NCBI GenBank assembly: GCA_020724025.1
Contig: DYHU01000153.1
Location: 1-8,738, forward strand
Reading direction: 5' to 3'
Length of the DNA stretch: 8,738 bases
Source of the DNA: Syntrophorhabdus sp.
Lineage (GTDB): Bacteria > Desulfobacterota > BSN033 > UBA1163
Shown here: in pieces, positions 5,408 through 8,738 of the stretch
Layout of the letters: the number at the start of each line of letters is the position of its first letter
Position numbering within the stretch: position 1 is the stretch's first letter
The notes under the pieces: model-generated
What the model was told of the DNA's origin: nothing
The model's database searches: none
The model's input: the letters and a program-made list of their open reading frames with translations, nothing else
Position numbers and translations under genes: made by a program

Positions 5408-6607
5408 ATGTCTGAAAGGATTTGGCCTAAAAACAACTCAGATATTTGTATCCGATGTGCGGCCTGTATGGCCGTCTGTCCGGTCTCCAGGGTCACCCCT
5501 CTTTTTCCGGGGCCCAAACAGGCAGGTCCCGGCGCCCAAAGATTCAGGAAGCTTGATGACCCTTCTGTAGATGGATGGATCGACCTCTGCATCGGTTGCC
5601 ATCTCTGCGATCTTGTCTGCTCCTCCGGTGTCCCCATTTCCGAACTGAACCTCATTGCCAAAGCGAAATATTTAGATGAGAAGGGAAGACCTCTTCGCGA
5701 CTGGCTTCTCACCCACTCCTATCTCTTTTCCGGGCTTGCCTCCCTCTTCTCTGCCATCACCAATCTTCTTTTAAATAATCGAGTTGTCAAATGGATAGCG
5801 GATGCCTTTTTAAACATCGATAGGAGAAGGCAACTTCCTGCCTATCAATCTCCAACCTTCAGACAATGGTTCAGGGGACATCACTCCAGGGGGGGGAGAA
5901 AGATTGCCTATTTCTATGGTTGCTATATCAACACAAACGAGGTGGACGTAGGAAAGGCAACGGTCCGGGTCCTTGAGGCAAATGGCTTTGAGGTGATCCT
6001 CCCGCCTCAGGAATGCTGTGGCCTTCCCATGTTAGGGAATGGAAATTTCAAAGAGGCAAGAAAGATGGGATTGAAAAATGTCCCTTCTCTTCTGAAGACG
6101 ATTCGCTCAGGGGTTGAAATCGTCTTCTCCTCGACCAGTTGCGGCCATATGATCAGGCATGACTATAGCAGGCTTTTGAATATTCCAGGGTCAGAAGAAG
6201 TTGCAGAACACCTCTTCGATCTCTTCGAATTTTTAAGAAACTTAAGAGAAAAGGGCAGCCTCAACACCCATTTCAAAGAGCTTCCCTTAAAAGTCGCCTA
6301 CTTCGCCCCCTGCCACCTCAGGTCTCTCGGGATCGGTCTTCCGACTCTCGAAATTCTAAGGCTCATTCCTGGCTTACAGATCGAAAATATCGAGGCTGAC
6401 TGCTGCGGCCTGGGAGGGACCTTCGGCTTCAAAAAAGAAAAGTATGAGATTTCTCAGGAGATCGGAAAAGATTTAAGGGAAGCGATTGATCGTTTAAACC
6501 CTGAGATTGTCCTCACGGATTGCGAAGGTTGCCGCATGCAGATCCGTCATTTGACTGGCATGAAGGTGTTGCACCCCATCCAAATACTCACGGGGTCAGG
6601 TCTATAA
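5408..6607 (+). CDS. glpC: Anaerobic glycerol-3-phosphate dehydrogenase, subunit C (iron-sulfur, CCG domains)
   Basis: The electron-transfer subunit that links GlpAB to the membrane and quinone pool. From the ATG at 5408 it has 399 residues, close to the E. coli length. Two [4Fe-4S] motifs are complete: Cys14, 17, 20, 24 (CIRCAACMAVCP) and Cys61, 64, 67, 71 (CIGCHLCDLVCSSG). Two CCG domains follow, with Cys172 and CCG at 203-205 in the first, and Cys302 and CCGLGG at 332-337 in the second. No transmembrane helix is evident; residues 105-123 are moderately hydrophobic. The frame extends upstream to a TTG at 5396, but the ATG gives the usual short N-terminus before the first cysteine. No Shine-Dalgarno precedes it, because a palindrome separates it from AGGAGG at 5289. 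The last four residues (GSGL) and the stop lie inside another palindrome. Convergent with argC. Confidence 0.94.
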   Translation: MSERIWPKNNSDICIRCAACMAVCPVSRVTPLFPGPKQAGPGAQRFRKLDDPSVDGWIDLCIGCHLCDLVCSSGVPISELNLIAKAKYLDEKGRPLRDWLLTHSYLFSGLASLFSAITNLLLNNRVVKWIADAFLNIDRRRQLPAYQSPTFRQWFRGHHSRGGRKIAYFYGCYINTNEVDVGKATVRVLEANGFEVILPPQECCGLPMLGNGNFKEARKMGLKNVPSLLKTIRSGVEIVFSSTSCGHMIRHDYSRLLNIPGSEEVAEHLFDLFEFLRNLREKGSLNTHFKELPLKVAYFAPCHLRSLGIGLPTLEILRLIPGLQIENIEADCCGLGGTFGFKKEKYEISQEIGKDLREAIDRLNPEIVLTDCEGCRMQIRHLTGMKVLHPIQILTGSGL

Positions 6608-6660
6608 TGTTAGACTCACCTGTCGGTCGTTTAAAAGTCTAACATTATAGACCTGACCCC
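6592..6660. repeat. Perfect 25-bp inverted repeat between convergent glpC and argC
   Basis: Arms 6592-6616 and 6636-6660 are perfectly complementary over 25 bp with a 19-nt loop. The arm begins GGGGTCAGGTCTATAATG. The glpC stop TAA is at 6605-6607 within the left arm, and the argC stop is nine bases past the right arm. It could act as a two-way transcription barrier or mRNA 3'-end protector for both genes, although no T-run follows. By sequence style it is a RAYT-type mobile palindrome. Confidence 0.85.
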
Positions 6661-6668
6661 CATTTGGT

Positions 6669-7709
6669 TTATGGGGCAAGAGGGATAGCATCGAGGCCCA
6701 TGGCTTCGGGGTATCCAAGCATGATATTCATATTCTGAATGGCTTCACCGGAAGCCCCTTTCACGAGGTTATCAATGGCAGTGACCACAACGGCCCGGCC
6801 ATCGGCCTCACTCACCGCCACACCGATATCGCAGAGATTGGAGCCCCTCACATCTTTTGTATTGGGCAGTTTCCCTTTCGGATAAAGCCGGACGAAAGGC
6901 TCCCCTTCATAATATTCCTGAAAAGCATTTAAAAGCTCTTCGGCCTTCATCCTCTTTGTCAGATGAACATAGAGTGTCGTCAGAATCCCCCGGTCCATCG
7001 GGATGAGATGGGGAGCAAAGGTGACCGCAATCTTTTTCTGAGCCATCTGGCTCAACTCCTGCTCAATCTCCGGGGTGTGCCGGTGTGCAAAGACCTTATA
7101 GGCCTTAACCCCCTCGTTCACCTCGCAGAAGAGCGATTCCAGAACCACATCCCGACCAGCCCCGCTTACACCTGATTTGGAATCGACGACAATACCCTCA
7201 GGAGAAATGAGCCCTCTCTTGATCAGAGGGATTAAACCGATCAAAGCGCCCGTCGGATAACAACCCGGATTCCCAACAATCTTTGCGTTTCGAATCTTTT
7301 CCCGATGGAGTTCCGGGAGTCCATAAACAGATTCGCCAAGAAGATCCGGAGCCGTATGTTTCTGGTACCAGCGTTCATAAACCTCAGGGTCTTTCAACCG
7401 GAAATCGGCGCTCAGATCCACCACTCTCTTACCTGACCGGTAGAATAGAGGGACCGTCTCCATGGCGGTCTTATGCGGAACCGCCATAAAGACAAAATCT
7501 GTCTTCTTTGAAATTTGTTCTACAGCAAGCTCTTCACATTTTAACGGGAACCGTTTTGCCAGGGATGGAAAGACCTGGTCAATCGGAACCCCGGCAAATT
7601 TCTTAGAGGTCAGGGCCGTTACCTCCACCTCGGGATGATGAAGCAGAAGCCGTAACAGTTCCACCCCGGTATAACCTGTTGCTCCAATGATCCCCACTTT
7701 TGTCTTCAC
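6669..7709 (-). CDS. argC: N-acetyl-gamma-glutamyl-phosphate reductase
   Basis: Catalyses the NADPH-dependent reduction of N-acetyl-glutamyl phosphate to N-acetylglutamate semialdehyde, third step of arginine biosynthesis, in the cytoplasm. The 346-residue length is normal for the long (ArgC type 1) form. The nucleotide-binding loop GIIGATGYTG is at residues 6-15; the active-site segment GNPGCYPTG places the catalytic cysteine at 150. SKSGVSGAGR (178-186) and HRHTPEIEQEL (209-219) are further family signatures, the latter holding the catalytic histidine. The start is GTG, with GGAGGGAG just upstream (complement of 7714-7721). It follows rpsI on the same strand after 71 bp that hold a strong hairpin, so it may be expressed partly by readthrough from the ribosomal operon. 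No separate promoter was found. Confidence 0.96.
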   Translation of the reverse strand: MKTKVGIIGATGYTGVELLRLLLHHPEVEVTALTSKKFAGVPIDQVFPSLAKRFPLKCEELAVEQISKKTDFVFMAVPHKTAMETVPLFYRSGKRVVDLSADFRLKDPEVYERWYQKHTAPDLLGESVYGLPELHREKIRNAKIVGNPGCYPTGALIGLIPLIKRGLISPEGIVVDSKSGVSGAGRDVVLESLFCEVNEGVKAYKVFAHRHTPEIEQELSQMAQKKIAVTFAPHLIPMDRGILTTLYVHLTKRMKAEELLNAFQEYYEGEPFVRLYPKGKLPNTKDVRGSNLCDIGVAVSEADGRAVVVTAIDNLVKGASGEAIQNMNIMLGYPEAMGLDAIPLAP

Positions 7710-7728
7710 AAGGCTCCCTCCAAATGAT

Positions 7729-7756
7729 AAAGGGGAGGTCCCATGACCTCCCCTTT
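7729..7756 (-). terminator. Strong hairpin between rpsI and argC, probable terminator or attenuator
   Basis: A perfect 12-bp stem (7729-7740 with 7745-7756, AAAGGGGAGGTC and its complement) closes on a 4-nt loop. In the rpsI-to-argC direction the stem ends in CCCCTTT and is followed by ATCATTT, a broken T-tract. This fits a moderately efficient intrinsic terminator for rplM-rpsI that would let some transcription into argC. In the plus direction TTTATTTAT follows, so it may act both ways. Confidence 0.7.
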
Positions 7757-7780
7757 ATTTATATCAATTGAGTCATGGAA

Positions 7781-8170
7781 CTATCGTTTAGAGTATTGAG
7801 GTCTTCTTCTGGCTCCTCTCAATCCGTATTTCTTTCGCTCTTTAATTCTCGAATCCCTGGTCAAAAGCCCGGCCTTTTTCAAGGGATCCTTGAACTCCGG
7901 ATTGTACTGGAGCAGGGCTTTCGAGATTCCATGACGGACGGCCTCGGATTGACCGGTGATACCTCCTCCATGGACATTGGCTTTCACATCGAATTGATTC
8001 CGGGTCCCTGTCAGATCAAAGGGCTGCATGATGACCATCTCACAGGTCTCCCGTCCGAAATGCTCCTTCAGGGCCCTTTCGTTGACCACGAACTTCCCCT
8101 CGCCCGGTTCCAACCATATCCTGGCAATGGAGGTCTTCCTCTTTCCTGTGGCATAAATTGGTTCTGGCAC
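7781..8170 (-). CDS. rpsI: 30S ribosomal protein S9 (uS9)
   Basis: A universal small-subunit protein whose C-terminal tail reaches the decoding centre near the P-site tRNA. At 129 residues it is the normal bacterial length. Signatures: YATGKRKTSIARIWL near the N-terminus, the central VHGGGITGQSEAVRHGISKAL, and the invariant basic end GLRGARRRPQYSKR with the final Ser-Lys-Arg. The start is GTG, supported by AAGGAG (complement of 8178-8183) seven bases ahead. It is 75 bp downstream of rplM on the same strand, the standard L13-S9 pair, with a GC-rich palindrome in the gap. Nothing is unusual in the protein. Confidence 0.98.
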   Translation of the reverse strand: MPEPIYATGKRKTSIARIWLEPGEGKFVVNERALKEHFGRETCEMVIMQPFDLTGTRNQFDVKANVHGGGITGQSEAVRHGISKALLQYNPEFKDPLKKAGLLTRDSRIKERKKYGLRGARRRPQYSKR

Positions 8171-8195
8171 TGTTTTACTCCTTATCTTATTCTTT

Positions 8196-8237
8196 CACCC
8201 CCACCCCTACCCTCCCCCGTCAATGGGGAGGGGGAGA
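8196..8237. repeat. GC-rich hairpin repeat in the rplM-rpsI gap
   Basis: CCCTCCCC (8210-8217) pairs with GGGGAGGG (8225-8232) across a 7-nt loop, preceded by CACCCCCACCC. The same C-rich outer arm and G-rich return arm flank the repeat in the glpA 3' end, but the GC-rich core module is missing here. It lies within a ribosomal protein operon without a T-run, so it is more likely a mobile palindrome or mRNA processing site than a terminator. Confidence 0.7.
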
Positions 8238-8245
8238 GGGACAAA

Positions 8246-8674
8246 TTAGATTTCTAATAGAACGGGGCTCTGGGCTTCGTGGGGATGCTTGGACCCGGCA
8301 TAGATCTTCAATTTCTGGATCATCTGCCGGCCCAGACTGTTCTTTGGCAACATCCCCTTCACAGCGATCCGGATCATCTCGGTAGGCTTCTTGGCCAGTA
8401 ATTTTCCAGCGCTCATCTCTCTAATCCCGCCCGGATAACCCGTATGATGATAGTAAATCTTATCTTTCATCTTCTTTCCGGTCAGGGCCACTTTCCCGGC
8501 ATTGACGACAATGACGAAATCGCCTGTGTCCACATGGGGGGTATAAATGGGTTTATTCTTGCCCCTTAATATCTTTGCCAGTTCGGAGGCTAATCTCCCC
8601 AACACCTTTCCTTCGGCATTCACGAGATACCACTGATGTTCCACTTCCTCTTTTTTAGCCTGATAGGTCTTCAT
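8246..8674 (-). CDS. rplM: 50S ribosomal protein L13 (uL13)
   Basis: An early-assembling large-subunit protein that binds 23S rRNA. The 142 residues match the bacterial norm. Recognisable segments are [16 protein letters not shown] (residues 15-30), the [11 protein letters not shown] strand with [18 protein letters not shown] (about 66-83) and the [20 protein letters not shown] helix region near the C-terminus. The ATG is preceded by AAGGTGG (SD complement at 8679-8684) with a short 4-nt spacer. It is the first gene of the L13-S9 operon; a promoter candidate lies directly upstream at the right edge of the window. Confidence 0.98.
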   Translation of the reverse strand: MKTYQAKKEEVEHQWYLVNAEGKVLGRLASELAKILRGKNKPIYTPHVDTGDFVIVVNAGKVALTGKKMKDKIYYHHTGYPGGIREMSAGKLLAKKPTEMIRIAVKGMLPKNSLGRQMIQKLKIYAGSKHPHEAQSPVLLEI

Positions 8675-8693
8675 AGAACCACCTTAATTTTGA

Positions 8694-8723
8694 AACATAA
8701 GATATTATAGTGATGACTGTCAA
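8694..8723 (-). promoter_or_regulatory. rplM: Candidate promoter for rplM-rpsI
   Basis: On the minus strand TTGACA (plus 8718-8723) is followed after 18 bp by TATGTT (plus 8694-8699, four of six matches). A perfect TATAAT also occurs eight bases after the -35 hexamer, too close to pair with it, but it could serve another -35 region. The leader to the rplM ATG would be only about 15 nt. Plausible but unproven. Confidence 0.4.
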
Positions 8724-8738
8724 GGATTTATCTTTTCC

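Noticed and set aside
7775..8257. 160-codon plus-strand frame over rpsI
   Set aside because: Antisense to a universally conserved ribosomal protein and runs through the intergenic repeat.

Overview
The window reads as ordinary chromosome of a Gram-negative anaerobe. The minus-strand order rplM-rpsI-argC is a Geobacter/Desulfobacterota-type ("deltaproteobacterial") arrangement, and the three-gene anaerobic glycerol-3-phosphate dehydrogenase fits an anaerobic or facultative respirer. This placement is inferred from gene content and order. No rRNA, tRNA, CRISPR array or transposase gene was seen.

Layout. Positions 1-275 hold no convincing gene. They contain a good sigma-70-type promoter firing leftward out of the window and two diverged arms of an inverted duplication. 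On the minus strand follow a PaaI-type hotdog thioesterase (276-710), a REP-like double hairpin (769-839) and a soluble PAS-histidine kinase (911-2038). The kinase is divergent from glpA across about 370 bp that holds promoter candidates for both directions, repeated CCATCGT boxes, a MITE-like palindrome and a coding-like small frame. The plus-strand operon glpA (2410-4002), glpB (4072-5298), glpC (5408-6607) comes next and converges on argC (6669-7709, minus). argC lies downstream of the ribosomal protein pair rplM (8246-8674) and rpsI (7781-8170), separated from it by a terminator-like hairpin.

How the genes work together. GlpA (FAD, substrate oxidation), GlpB (second flavin-type subunit) and GlpC (iron-sulfur, CCG domains, link to quinone) form one complex that oxidises sn-glycerol 3-phosphate to DHAP and passes electrons to the membrane quinone pool. 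ArgC is an arginine biosynthesis enzyme, and L13 and S9 are ribosomal proteins. The kinase has no response regulator in the window, so its target is unknown.

The most unusual aspect is the density of palindromic non-autonomous repeats. At least six different hairpin elements sit at or inside gene boundaries. Those in the glp operon touch the genes: one encodes the last 29 residues of GlpA, one separates a perfect Shine-Dalgarno and ATG from the body of glpC, and one supplies the glpC stop codon. I found no clearly new multi-gene system; the repeat invasion of glpABC is the most interesting signal.
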